In this document: positions 22,714-35,317 of the stretch, piece by piece
Numbering within the stretch: the first letter of the stretch is position 1
Layout of the letters: each line of letters begins with the position of its first letter
Assembly: GCF_029784155.1 (NCBI RefSeq)
Contig: NC_073693.1
Span: 358,623,825 to 358,687,824, forward strand
Source of the DNA: Uranotaenia lowii
Lineage: Eukaryota; Arthropoda; Insecta; Diptera; Culicidae
Direction of reading: 5' to 3'
Length of the DNA stretch: 64,000 nucleotides
Notes under the pieces: model-generated
What the model saw: only the letters and a program-made list of their open reading frames with translations
What the model was told of the DNA's origin: nothing
Databases searched by the model: none
Made by a program: the position numbers and the translations under genes

Positions 22714-24559
22714 AGGGTGACCCAAAATTGCATTTTTCCTGAGATTTTGAGGGTACATCATTTAAATGATCACTGAGAGCTTCACGCTGAGAGTTCACTC
22801 GTGTTGGGAAAAAGTGGTAGAATTTTTGACATTTGTAGCACATTTTGAATATACGAAAATGTTTTGAAGGCACTTGGCCGTCAAATTTTTTTACAACACT
22901 TGTTTTATATTCGCAGACTGTGATGCAAAAATAGCTGGATTTCTATCACTTATGGCTTAAAAAGAAACAATAATAAAACGTCTAAAAACTGGTCATAAAT
23001 CTTTCTGGTGATTCAAAAATCGGAAATAGCATAAAAAAGTTTGGTATCAGGAGTTTAATTGGTTCTGAGATGGCTCGAAGCTCATCCACATCATAATTAA
23101 ATGCAGTTCCTATCAAAAATTTGAAAAGTGTGGCTTTTTCTATCAGTTAAACTTGAATAACTTTGAAACAACAAGTTATTGCTTTACACTTTCTTCTGCA
23201 TAGATTCACTTCATTTGCGCATCTTTTGAGTTATTGAGATGATTTTTTTTGCAGTTGATTCAAAAATTTATACCAATGTTTAATATTTTTGTGAATTGTA
23301 TGGGAGAGTGGGGAATCATGGGCCACTTTTTTTCGTTGTTCCATAACTTCTTCATTATAAAAGATAAAATAAAAATAAAAAATGGTATGGTTTTCTACAT
23401 TTTCAAGGTTTCATAAGGTATTTTTTCAAAATTTTTAATAAGTTATTTTCCCCAAATTCTGACTTTTTGAAAAAAAGCAATATTTTTTGAATTTTGAAAA
23501 ATGATGGGGAATCGTGGGCCACCAAATCCAAATTGACCAAATAACATGCAAAGTTTATGAGTTGACCCAAAACTGTGATTTTCTAATTCATTTCGTCATT
23601 TTAAAGCAATTTCAGATGATGAAATAAAAAAGAGAGCTGTGTATGATCGAATTATTCTAAAACCTGGCTCGCGAACGTTTTGGCAAATTTTTTTTATATA
23701 GAATGGACAAAATATTTTTCATAACTCTTCATTTGGTATAAGAAAACTTTACAGATAGGTAAAACGTATTTTAAGCTCTGAATATGTATAAAAACATAAA
23801 AATATAGGTGATTCAAGATGTGTGGCCCACGATTCCCCACAAGCTAGGATTTGCAAATTGGTTGCGTTTGTGTGACTTATTGATGTTTCATCAAAAATTC
23901 CTTTTCCACGTGAAAGATCATGACAAAACTAAGATCATAAGCGTATGAGCATATTTTTGTTATGCACATTAGGTTCCCTATCGATGAAATTAGCGGGTAT
24001 TTTTTTAATTATGTAAGTAAATTTTTTTAACTTTTTTTAGCTTGATAAATAAAAGAAGCTTATGATGCGTATTTCAGTCAACAACATATAGGAATATATG
24101 CTCACGCAAAGCGACGACGATGACAGTTGGTTTGAGATTTTTATCTCAACACACATCTGAGATATTAAAAGTGGCCCACGTTTCCCCATGGCCCACGATA
24201 CCCCACTCTCCCCTATATATTTTTTTACAAAAAGTAATAATTTTGCGTAGCTTAAAAAATGTAACATTAAAATTGATAGTCCAAAACAGTCCTTTGAAAC
24301 ATTTAGTTAAAAACTTAAATTATAAAGAAAATAAAAAAAAATAGAACAGCAGATATTTAAAAGTTTTTCAAGACCTGAGATTTTTTTTCAGAAAAAAGTA
24401 TTGAAAAAAATGGCCATTTTTCAAAAATCGATCCAGTGCAACCTCAAAACATTGTTTTTCTGAGTCACCGCCATATAAAAGTTTGTTCCTCACAACTTTG
24501 GCTTTTATTTGAAGGTTGAGCACTCCGAATTACAGACATAGTGCCATTTTAGGCCACCC
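22714..24559. mobile_element. TA-flanked MITE carrying a second MITE
   Basis: Left end AGGGTGACCCAAAATTGCA and right end complement GGGTGGCCTAAAATGGCA form an imperfect terminal inverted repeat of about 18 bp. It is flanked by TA at 22712-22713 and 24560-24561, as in Tc1/mariner-type elements. Net of the nested element it would be about 0.93 kb. No transposase was seen. Confidence 0.55.
23301..24213. mobile_element. MITE with GGGAGAGTGGGG termini, nested
   Basis: Left end GGGAGAGTGGGGAATCATGG; right end complement GGGGAGAGTGGGGTATCGTG. TA or TATA lies at both borders. Additional internal copies of 'ggggaatcgtgggcca' occur directly at about 23507 and inverted at about 23823. It lies wholly inside the element 22714-24559 and is therefore the younger insertion. 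Confidence 0.75.
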
Positions 24560-24904
24560 TAGTATGTGTATGTACAGAAGGGGTGATAACAATAAATGGA
24601 AAAAAGATGAACTTGTTCTTCTGGCGGTTACAGTGGGCCAGGTCAAAGTGAATGGGCTCAAGAAGTGAGCTAGAAAATACATACATGAGCCGATTAAAAC
24701 TCCTCAGATGTATTTAAACATGGAAGAGGTAGTTGAATAGCTATCGTTTTTTGTTGGAACACTATTGAAAAAGCAAATATTTTGAAAAAGTGATATGAAT
24801 TTTTTTTTCTATGTTTTAAAAGTGTAAAGAAACAGAATTTTCCTCAAAATAAATATAAAATATAAAAAAAAATTACGAACATCAAGTCTTTTTTATAAAA
24901 AAAA

Positions 24905-25008
24905 ACTTATCCGGTATCACTGTGTTCGATCTTTAGGCTTGGGCTCGAACTCGCAGACATCGGCTCAGGAGGCAACTGACTTGACAGCTGAGCTAATACC
25001 GTAATCCG
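24905..25008 (-). mobile_element. tRNA-derived SINE
   Basis: On the minus strand the sequence has an RNA polymerase III box A (TAGCTCAGCTG, complement of 24985-24995). About 33 nt further on it has a box B (GAGTTCGAGCCC, complement of 24941-24952), followed by 'gatcgaacacagtgataccg' and a T/A-rich tail. The spacing and order are those of a tRNA-like promoter. The anticodon arm does not form a proper tRNA, so this is a SINE head and not a tRNA gene. Confidence 0.75.
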
Positions 25009-25443
25009 GGGTAATATTGATCACTTTTATCCATATTTTTCGATTTTATTTCCTGTAAAGGGGAATGTGGCATGTTTCATATTTTCAAAACCAGTACTGC
25101 CCTCCAATGTACATGGTTGCAGAAATTTGTAAGACTACTTTGAATCTGGAGGCGTTTTCTCTGTAACACCATCACGCTTAAACGGAATGAAGTGAAATTT
25201 AGTATCCGAGGGTTTTTCGGGCCAGAGATGGTGTGTATAATAGCCTCGAAAATCTCACTTTTTATATAAGGGGGGCTCCCATAGAAAATCAACTTGAAAT
25301 GGGACACAACTAGATGAACTTTAAGACGATTTTCATTGAAACTAATTCACGAGCACGAATACGTTAAAGATGTGTAGATGAAGTTAAATATTTTCTAACG
25401 ATTTATTAAGTAAAAGATAAAACGAAGTTTACTGGGTCAGCTA
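25009..25443 (+). mobile_element. Possible Helitron-like 3' fragment
   Basis: It ends 'actgggtcagctag' followed by T, the same terminal wording as the Helitron-like element ending at 50337 ('atgggatcagctag', then T). No matching 5' TC end was identified, so the left border is arbitrary. Confidence 0.3.
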
Positions 25444-25899
25444 GTTTGAATTTAAAATCGATTTCGTCTCTGTTTAGAATTTGATGCTTAGGGGTAGCAT
25501 TGATCAGTCTCTATTTTGACGGTTTTAACGAGTTTTCTTGATCATAAAGGATACAAAACACCTTCACAATATTAACAATTGCTAGTTTATCGATTTATCT
25601 CGCTTGTTAACATTTTCTTTCAGATCCATTTATAATCGAAAAAGAACTAATATGGTACATTTAGGGGCAAAAATAAAAATAACTGCTTAATAGTTTGAGC
25701 TAACATTTCAAATTAAATTTTACCTTCACACATTTTTTTAGGCCCTACCATTTTTTACATTTTTTTTTCTTCAAAGTTAGTTATTTGATAGGGTTCCTAT
25801 CCATTTGTCCAATACAGGCTTACTCTTGGAAAATGTCCTTGATTTTTAAATATCAAAGATTGATTACTAAATAATTATAAAAAAAGCTCAATAACTAAA

Positions 25900-26302
25900 C
25901 ATCGATACAAAAAAAAAAGTTCAAAATTGACAAAAATTACAAAAACGATAAATTGCCAAACTTTTCAAAATTGTCAAAAATGACAAAATTTATGAAATAA
26001 GCAGAACAGCTAATATTAACAAAATTGCAGGATTTGCAAAATGAACAAAAAATTGAATTGACAAATTGGCAAAGTTTATAAAATGATTAAATTGAAAAAA
26101 TTACAAAATCTAAATTAGAAAAAAGTGCAGAATTTTTGACAAAATCAACGAAAGAACATAAAACGGAAAATAAAATTGTAAAAACAAACAAAATTTAAAA
26201 AAACAAACTTGAAAAAGTTGTAGAAAACAATTTCAAAATGGGTCTAATAGACAACATTGACAAATTCGAAAAGTTGAACAAATTATTATTTAAAGAAAAT
26301 GA
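25900..26302. repeat. Degenerate left shoulder of the TGACAAAAA array
   Basis: Irregular variants of 'ttgacaaa', 'ttacaaaa', 'tggcaaag' and 'atgacaaaat' at uneven spacing grade into the perfect 9-mer array. They look like old, unhomogenised units. Confidence 0.6.
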
Positions 26303-29055
26303 AAAAAAAAAATGACAAAAATGACAAAAATGACAAAAATGACAAAAATGACAAAAATGACAAAAATGACAAAAATGACAAAAATGACAAAAATGACAAA
26401 AATGACAAAAATGACAAAAATGACAAAAATGACAAAAATGACAAAAATGACAAAAATGACAAAAATGACAAAAATGACAAAAATGACAAAAATGACAAAA
26501 ATGACAAAAATGACAAAAATGACAAAAATGACAAAAATGACAAAAATGACAAAAATGACAAAAATGACAAAAATGACAAAAATGAGAAAAATGAGAAAAA
26601 TGACAAAAATGACAAAAACGACAAAAATGACAAAAATGACAAAAATGACAAAAATGACAAAAATGACAAAAATGACAAAAATGACAAAAATGACAAAAAT
26701 GACAAAAATGACAAAAATGACAAAAATGACAAAAATGACAAAAATGACAAAAATGACAAAAATGACAAAAATGACAAAAATGACAAACATGACAAAAATG
26801 ACAAAAATGACAAAAATGACAAAAATGACAAAAATGACAAAAATGACAAAAATGACAAAAATGACCAAAATGACAAAAATGACAAAAATGACAAAAATGA
26901 CAAAAATGACAAAAATGACAAAAATGACAAAAATGACAAAAATGACAAAAATGACAAAAATGACAAAAATGACAAAAATGACAAAAATGACAAAAATGAC
27001 AAAAATGACAAAAATGACAAAAATGACAAAAATGACAAAAATGACAAAAATGACAAAAATGACAAAAATGACAAAAATGACAAAAATGACAAAAATGACC
27101 AAAATGACAAAAATGACAAAAATGACAAAAATGACAAAAATGACAAAAATGACAAAAATGACAAAAATGACAAAAATGACAAAAATGACAAAAATGACAA
27201 ACATGACAAAAATGACAAAAATGACAAAAACGACAAAAATGACAAAAATGATAAAAATGACAAAAATGACAAACATGACAAAAATGACAAAAATGACAAA
27301 AATGACAAAAATGACAAAAATGACAAAAATGACAAAAATGACAACAATGACAAAAATGACAAAAATGACAAAAATGACAAAAATGACAAAAATGACAAAA
27401 ATGACAAAAATGACAAAAATGACAAAAATGACAAAAATGACAAAAATGACAAAAATGACAAAAATGACAAAAATGACAAAAATGACAAAAATGACAAAAA
27501 TGACAAAAATGACAAAAATGACAAAAATGACAAAAATGACAAACATGACAAAAATGACAAAAATGACAAAAATGACAAAAATGACAAAAATGACAAAAAT
27601 GACAAAAATGACAAAAATGACAAAAATGACAAAAATGACAAAAATGACAAAAATGATAAAAATGACAAAAATGACAAAAATGACAAAAATGACAAAAATG
27701 ACAAAAATGACAAAAATGACAAAAATGACAAAAATGACAAAAATGACAAAAATGACAAAAATGACAAAAATGACAAAAATGACAAAAATGACAAAAATGA
27801 CAAAAATGACAAAAATGACAAAAATGACAAAAATGACAAAAATGACAAAAATGACAAAAATGACAAAAATGACAAAAATGACAAAAATGACAAAAATGAC
27901 AAAAATGACAAAAATGACAAAAATGACAAAAATGACAAAAATGACAAAAATGACAAAAATGACAAAAATGACAAAAATGACAAAAATGACAAAAATGACA
28001 AAAATGACAAAAATGACAAAAATGACAAAAATGACAAAAATGACAAAAATGACAAAAATGACAAAAATGACAAAAATGACAAAAATGACAAAAATGACAA
28101 AAATGACAAAAATGACAAAAATGACAAAAATGACAAAAATGACAAAAATGACAAAAATGACAAAAATGACAAAAATGACAAAAATGACAAAAATGACAAA
28201 AATGACAAAAATGACAAAAATGACAAAAATGACAAAAATGACAAAAATGACAAAAATGACAAAAATGACAAAAATGACAAAAATGACAAAAATGACAAAA
28301 ATGACAAAAATGACAAAAATGACAAAAATGACAAAAATGACAAAAATGACAAAAATGACAAAAATGACAAAAATGACAAAAATGACAAAAATGACAAAAA
28401 TGACAAAAATGACAAAAATGACAAAAATGACAAAAATGACAAAAATGACAAAAAATGACAAAAATGACAAAAATGACAAAAATGACAAAAATGACAAAAA
28501 TGACAAAAATGACAAAAATGACAAAAATGACAAAAATGACAAAAATGACAAAAATGACAAAAATGACAAAAATGACAAAAATGACAAAAATGACAAAAAT
28601 GACAAAAATGACAAAAATGACAAAAATGACAAAAATTACAAAAATACAAAAATGACAAAAATGACAAAAATGACAAAAATGACAAAAATGACAAAAAATG
28701 ACAAAAATGACAAAAATGACAAAAATGACAAAAATGACAAAAATGACAAAAATGACAAAAATGACAAAAATGACAAAAATGACAAAAATGACAAAAATGA
28801 CAAAAATGACAAAAATGACAAAAATGACAAAAATGACAAAAATGACAAAAATGACAAAAATGACAAAAATGACAAAAATGACAAAAATGACAAAAATGAC
28901 AAAAATGACAAAAATGACAAAAATTACAAAAATGACAAAAATGACAAAAATGACAAAAATGACAAAAATGACAAAAATGACAAAAATGACAAAAATGACA
29001 AAAAAGACAAAAATGACCAAAATGACAAAATGACAAAAATGACATAAATGACATC
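26303..29055. repeat. Satellite-like array of 9-mer TGACAAAAA
   Basis: About 300 head-to-tail copies of a 9-bp unit, nearly identical. Sparse variants include GAGA for GACA near 26583, CAT for AAT near 26786, 27201, 27273 and 27543, and GACC near 26865 and 27098. Single-base phase shifts occur near 28454, 28637 and 28691. Because the unit is a multiple of three and stop-free in several frames, ORFs of more than 900 codons appear on both strands. They are artefacts: periodic KND, TKM, CHF, VIF or LSF peptides, with no promoter or domain. Confidence 0.97.
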
Positions 29056-30130
29056 AATGGCAAAATAATCAAATATTACCAAATATTTTCTTATTTTATA
29101 ATAGTTTAAAAATTGGCAAATTTTTCTTTTTATTTTCAAATTTTTTGAAAGTTGCATAACTGGCAAAAATAACAAAATTGATCAAATTGAAAAAATTGAT
29201 AAAAATATTATTTAAAGCACAGTCAACAAAATTGATTCAATAGTCAAACTTGACAAGTTGTCAAATTGCGTCACATTTTCCGTTTACATCAGTTTTTTTA
29301 AACCATAAATTTAGTCAAAGTAGTCAATTTTGCGAATTCCTCAAATTTTGTAATTTTGTTTAATTATTAATTTTTGTCAATTTTTCAATATGGTCCAATT
29401 TTTTAATTATTGATATTTTCTCAATTTTGTCAATTTGGCTTGTTAATCTTTTTTATTATTTTTGTATTTTTGTCGTTTCAGTCCATTTTGTCAAATTGGC
29501 CATTTTTTTTATTTATTTTGTTTATTTAATCAATTTTGTCAAATTTGCAAAATTTTATTTATTTATTTATTTATTTATAGTTTTCACAATTTTTGTCTTT
29601 TTTTTTTCATTTCGTCTTTTTTTTTTATTTCGTATGTGTTATCATTTATATTCTTAAAAATTTAGTTTAATTTCAGAAAACTTAAATTTACAAAAACGAT
29701 AACTATGGTAAAATGACAAAATTTAAAATATTGACAAAAATTGTCAAATATTACGAAATTCACAAAATCAAAATTGGACGAAAATGAATAAAAAGACAAA
29801 ATTGATAAGTTGTGTCATATTTGTCTTTTCATCATTTTCTTTATTCATTTAATTTCATTTAATTTCTTTGTCCATTTAATCAATTTTTAAAATAGCTTAG
29901 TTTCGGAAATTTCTTAAATTTTGTTTATTTTGTTTAACTATCAAATTTTTTCATATTATTTAATGTGGTCAAAGTTATCAGTTTAGTCACTTTTGTCTAT
30001 TTTTGAATTTTAGTCAATTTTGTCAATTTTGCTATTTGGTTTTTTAATTTTTTTTTTTATTATTATTTTTTCAAAATAATGACAAAAATGGCAAAATAAC
30101 AAAATTTTACAACCGTCAAACAAGGCATCG
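29056..30130. repeat. Degenerate right shoulder, with inverted-sense units
   Basis: 'aaaattgatcaaattg' type units give way after about 29260 to the opposite sense ('ttttgtcaattt', 'ttttgtaattttg') and switch back near 29690. A (TTTA)n run sits at about 29557-29578. The pattern suggests remnants of older arrays in both orientations. Confidence 0.55.
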
Positions 30131-30139
30131 TGCAATAGC

Positions 30140-30985
30140 GGGGTTAGATGCAACATTAATGTTCATTGTGTATTTGTGTTTTAATTTTAATTTCATAAAA
30201 GTTAATCAAGTTATCTTTCAATGACTACAAAATGATGATGACCTAATTTCTCACCTCTTAAGTCAGTATTTCAAAGTTTTTCATTTTCATTCAAAAAATT
30301 CCCCAACAAATGTACAAATTTAAACATTTGGCCTAATAAAATCACCTACAAACTTTTTTCTGGTTTAATCATCCTGAACCAACACTGTTAGTGTAAAAAT
30401 ATTTTTCAAGCAATCATCAATTTTTTTTAAATATTTTTTTTGTAATTCAGTTACCTGTCTGGGGTAACATGCAAATAAATGCAAATCGAAGAGACAACTT
30501 CCAAATCTCGTTTCGATGTGCTGGAATATGATTTTTTTTGTACCACGCGTTTGTCAAAATTGAAACTTCATTCATCCAAACATGAATTTTTATGATTTCA
30601 GCTAGTAGTATTTTTTGTTGTACTTTTAGTCCCAAAATTAATGCAGCATCCTTATGTTCAAAATGTAAAAATTCCAAAAAACACTAAAATTGGTGTTGCT
30701 ATCCGTAATGGTTTTTTTGGCATCAAAAATTCATCAAAAACTTTAAATTTATAAACGTTTTCATTGGATTTTTCATTAAAATCTAAGTTTTTTGTGAGTT
30801 ATCCCTTCTTCTAGGTATAGTGAAAATCACATTTTTTTTAATGAAAAATAACTGAAGAAACTAACAATTTTTCTGACAACGTCAATTTGATGTCCCACTC
30901 ACCTTTAAACTTTTGATGCATAAATGGTATGATTGTTTGTGTATGTGGGTTTTTTGAAGCCATTGAATAGTGTTGCATGTTGCCC
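30140..30985. mobile_element. Possible MITE (GGGGnnAnATGCAACA termini)
   Basis: The left sequence GGGGTTAGATGCAACATT matches the complement of the right end, GGGGCAACATGCAACACT. A further related word (GGGGTAACATGCAA) lies at about 30462. No target duplication was found, so the borders are provisional. Confidence 0.35.
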
Positions 30986-33900
30986 CAGTTGATAATATTA
31001 ATAAAAACGGTCAAAATTAACAGAGTATACAAAATCACAAAATCAATCTCATAAATTTAGTCAAATTTACACAATTAACAAAATCAAAAATCAATTTCTT
31101 AAATTTAGTCAAAATTTACAAAATTTAAAAAATCAAAGTTAAATTTGACCGTTTATTGCGTTACCGAATCATTTTTGACGATTGTAATTTTACGCAATTT
31201 TTTTTTCAATTTCCTCGATTTCCTCACTTCGGAGGTTAACTTTTGTCGGCAACTTTTTCAAAAAATTGTATTCCTAATTTTTAAATTTCTTTTATTTTGA
31301 AGTGACCGTATGCTGCAATTCCTAAACAAGCACATTGAGATTAAAGATTATTATAAAGAAAAATCATAGAAACGAGATCATACAGGATTTTCCAGAATCC
31401 AGCCAGTCAAAAAGCAGCAATTGGTTTCAAATTATCTAAAAAGAAAGGTGTCATTATTTATTCATCATGGATTTACTGCGTTCGAAATCATGATTTGCAT
31501 TGAAATGCATTTAATCATAATTTAATGAACCAGAATTTAGAGTTTTATCATTTGTTTAGTATTTTTTTGTAAAATGTTATAATTTACAGACTCTAAGAAA
31601 GGCCACCATCCACTGTCAAGTGTATTAAATCGTTTTTATTTCTATAAAAATGATGAAGAGATTTCTCTTTTGCTGAAAAATCAAAACTGTAGGAACTACA
31701 CTACTGCTTATGTTGAAATCTCCTATAGTTTTAGAGAAATCGATTTTATTGAAAATGTTGTCAAAATTGCCCAAATGCGCCTATTTATGTTTAAGGCAAA
31801 ATTTTTGTTGTTTTGACATTTTTTCCTTATAATTTCATTGGAAATGCTAGAAACTGATAATTTTCATACGACAAAGCTGAAGTTTTATAAAAATCTATTT
31901 CTTTTTTTTATTTTATAGAACAAGACAAAAGCTAGGCTTGCCATATTATGGAGGCAGTTCATCCATAAGAAAAATTCCATCAAATCTGTTTTGAGATTTT
32001 CAATTCTCTGCAAAGGTGTTAATAAGAGCTGATTTTTTTTTAAACGAACACAAACATGCATTATTAAACCATCATAAAAGCTTAAATTTGTTTTATTTCT
32101 TAGATTCATTTGAATAAGAAACAAATACCACCAAACTTTTTGTTTTGAGCTTTTTAACGTATAATTTCAAAAGTCAAAATATTACATTAAAAGTTTTTAA
32201 AAACCTTGTATGAACCTTTCCCCTAATAGCTTTTTTTATAGTTCATTGAAAACTGGAAAATGGGCGACAAGTTCAACATGGTAAGACGATTTGTACCGGG
32301 TCTGCTAGTATTATTTTATTTCAAAAAATTTAAAAACATATGTATTTTTAAAATACTCTGCTATAACTGCAAAAATTGACTATTGTTTTACATATCAGTG
32401 CTAAATATTAAATAATTTGAATGAGTCCCAATTTAGAGCAAAGGATTGAAATTTTACATTGATATATGTATGAAATTATATATTTTTACATATTTGCTCA
32501 TCCATAAAAGAGGTATGAAGCGAAACGAATTCAATCAAAACTAATATTTAATGTTCATCAAAGTAGCCCACAGTTCGCAACAAAGTAGTCGCACCCAACA
32601 ATGAAATGAGACGGGTTGGGCAAAAGCTCATTCATCCTCTAGTAAGCCATGACGATTCGGTTCGAATGAAAAAGCGGGTGGAAAAGACTGACTGCGACCA
32701 GTAAGGACAAGAGCATTTCCTCGAATCTCCATAGAAACGTGAAAGGGGGGGGCTTGAACATGCTTTGGCGACGACATCCGGCTTCGTTGTGTTCCATCCA
32801 ATCCGTCCTGGACAAGTTGCATCCTTCCGTGTCTGGTGGATGGAAGGACGCAAAAGTCTGCTGCTTATCCGGATGATGCTGATGGGAAGGACGCAGCGAA
32901 CGTGCGGCTTACTCAGAATACTTGGGTAGGTAGGTACCCAGGAGAGATGTTCCCATGTAGACAGACTCAGAGACAGCCGGAACTGAAGGAAGATAGACAG
33001 CCGAAGAAGACTCTTGGCCCAGTTACGGCACGCGTAGATAGTTGGTTGAGTTGGTTGAGTCGGAACGTAGCACACAGCACACAATTTTGTCGATTCTCCA
33101 CGTCCCGGACTTAGTGATGTCGTGTTATGACTAAGTAAGGTTCTGCGTTTCCATTCTTCTTTTTTTCCTCTACATTGCAACTCGGTCTATGAGCTGGGAC
33201 GATGCAGAGTTAGTTTTCCACCAGAACTTCATCATCGATTGTGCAAAACTACAACAGTCGCAAAGCTTGTAGCCTGCGCAAGAACGGGTGCCGAGAAAAA
33301 GGTCGCGTTGTAATTGATTTTTAAGCCTCGCACAATCCTCGGGACTGTTTTCTTTCAGTCTTGTGGAATGTCGACTGGCGATGCAGCAAGAGGAAGTCAA
33401 CAAGGGGAAAGGGGGGATGACTAGAACACGTCCTTGATGGCTCACGTTTTGTGAAACGATTTTGTGATCGGCTGAAATCGGTGATGATGAGATGTTGACG
33501 ATAATGGTGATGAAGAAAGGCAAGAGGCAAGAAACTTGTGCATTGGTGGCTAAACTGTTCTGCTGGAGCCCGGATTCTGGGGAGTTTTCCGTCATCAACC
33601 ATCGGTCGACAGTCGAATGGCAGCCATTCGTCACGTTCGTTTATTGTTGTTCCTTGGTGCACTGAGAGAATTCATTAACCGATATGTGGAGGAATTTCCG
33701 AGCAGTTCTACTATACGGCCTCCCTTCAAAACAAATCCGTTTAAACTAGTAGGTAAGAAAAACACCCCAAAAAATTATTAAAACTTGAAATAGTTACTGT
33801 TATCTTAGCACTGTCGGCTTTGATAATAATTATATAAAGATAGTCACAGCTACATTTTACATTCGGCACCGCCATCCAAAGAAACAAGGAAGAAGTAAGC

Positions 33901-34817
33901 ATTGGAACGGTCCGAAATGTGATTCGAAAGTAACTTATGCATTAAACAAATGGACCAAAATTTTTCCTGGATTTAGTTTTCAACGCACTGTCAAAACGTC
34001 TCATGCAGCATCTATCAAAATGACTCAAGAGTCAACAGAAAAAAATTGACATCACTATTATTTAAACTTCTTCCGTAATGGCAAGAACAGTTAAACTTCT
34101 TCGTTTTGAAACGTGCATGTAGAACGACAGTCTGACTCGTCGAAAACTGACATGGAAGTTGGTGGATGCCGAATACGTCAGCTTTAACAACTACAGCGCA
34201 CAGTGCGTTGAATGTATGGGATACCGGGACAAAAATCAAAACTGATGGTTTTTGGCACTTTTACTCATACATGTCATATAGAAAGTTGTTGGAAATGATG
34301 TAAGCGATTATTGGCATGAATGGCGTATGTTAAAACAATATTCACAAAAGTGACTCATATACATATATGCATAAAAAATCGTACAAAATGATTCAACCTT
34401 CTGATAATATCTCATTTAGATAAGAATAGAAATTTATTCCGAAAAAAATTTGTTTTTCGTGATCGCAAAAGTAGCTTAAACGCCATTTTCACCTAAAATA
34501 CCATAAAAACACGTGTTTAATGACGATTTTTGCGCAAATTAAGATATTTCTTCCAATACAGTATTTTTGCCCTCCTTTTCCAATATCTAAGGAAAAAGAA
34601 AACTGAATAATCAACCTTTTTGCTTGGAACGGCCAGTCTGGGCCACCCTTTAAAACAAACTAGTGAAAAATCGTGATTTTCAACAGTCAAAACATCATCT
34701 AGAAAAACGTAAATATCTATGAAACGGGCAATTTCGGGCAGCTGGTTTCCACTTTGGATTTTAAAGGATACTATAAACGATAACTGGAGAAAAAATCAGA
34801 GAGGTATTTTGATATAT
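30986..34817. other. No gene recognised; GC-richer island 32590-33680
   Basis: The island has overlapping open frames on both strands, up to about 180 codons on the minus strand, without known motifs. 'ccgggtctgctag' followed by T at about 32298-32311 resembles a Helitron-type 3' end but stands alone. 'cagcgcacagtgcgttg' near 34195 resembles a repeated MITE end. The remainder is AT-rich. Confidence 0.4.
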
Positions 34818-35317
34818 NNNNNNNNNNNNNNNNNNNNNNNNNNNNNNNNNNNNNNNNNNNNNNNNNNNNNNNNNNNNNNNNNNNNNNNNNNNNNNNNNNN
34901 NNNNNNNNNNNNNNNNNNNNNNNNNNNNNNNNNNNNNNNNNNNNNNNNNNNNNNNNNNNNNNNNNNNNNNNNNNNNNNNNNNNNNNNNNNNNNNNNNNNN
35001 NNNNNNNNNNNNNNNNNNNNNNNNNNNNNNNNNNNNNNNNNNNNNNNNNNNNNNNNNNNNNNNNNNNNNNNNNNNNNNNNNNNNNNNNNNNNNNNNNNNN
35101 NNNNNNNNNNNNNNNNNNNNNNNNNNNNNNNNNNNNNNNNNNNNNNNNNNNNNNNNNNNNNNNNNNNNNNNNNNNNNNNNNNNNNNNNNNNNNNNNNNNN
35201 NNNNNNNNNNNNNNNNNNNNNNNNNNNNNNNNNNNNNNNNNNNNNNNNNNNNNNNNNNNNNNNNNNNNNNNNNNNNNNNNNNNNNNNNNNNNNNNNNNNN
35301 NNNNNNNNNNNNNNNNN
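34818..35317. other. Assembly gap of exactly 500 N
   Basis: A run of 500 N, a conventional placeholder length, immediately precedes the TTTTGACAA array. The left border and true length of that array are unknown. Long frames reported across it are meaningless. Confidence 0.99.

Noticed and set aside
26303..29055. CRISPR-like array
   Set aside because: The unit is 9 bp without spacers, in a eukaryotic context.
26195..29072. Open frames of 700-940 codons on both strands
   Set aside because: All are translations of a 9-bp tandem repeat in different phases; purely periodic peptides with no domain, start context or splice evidence.
32632..33180. 182-codon minus-strand ORF
   Set aside because: No motif, overlapping open frames on the other strand; composition alone explains it.
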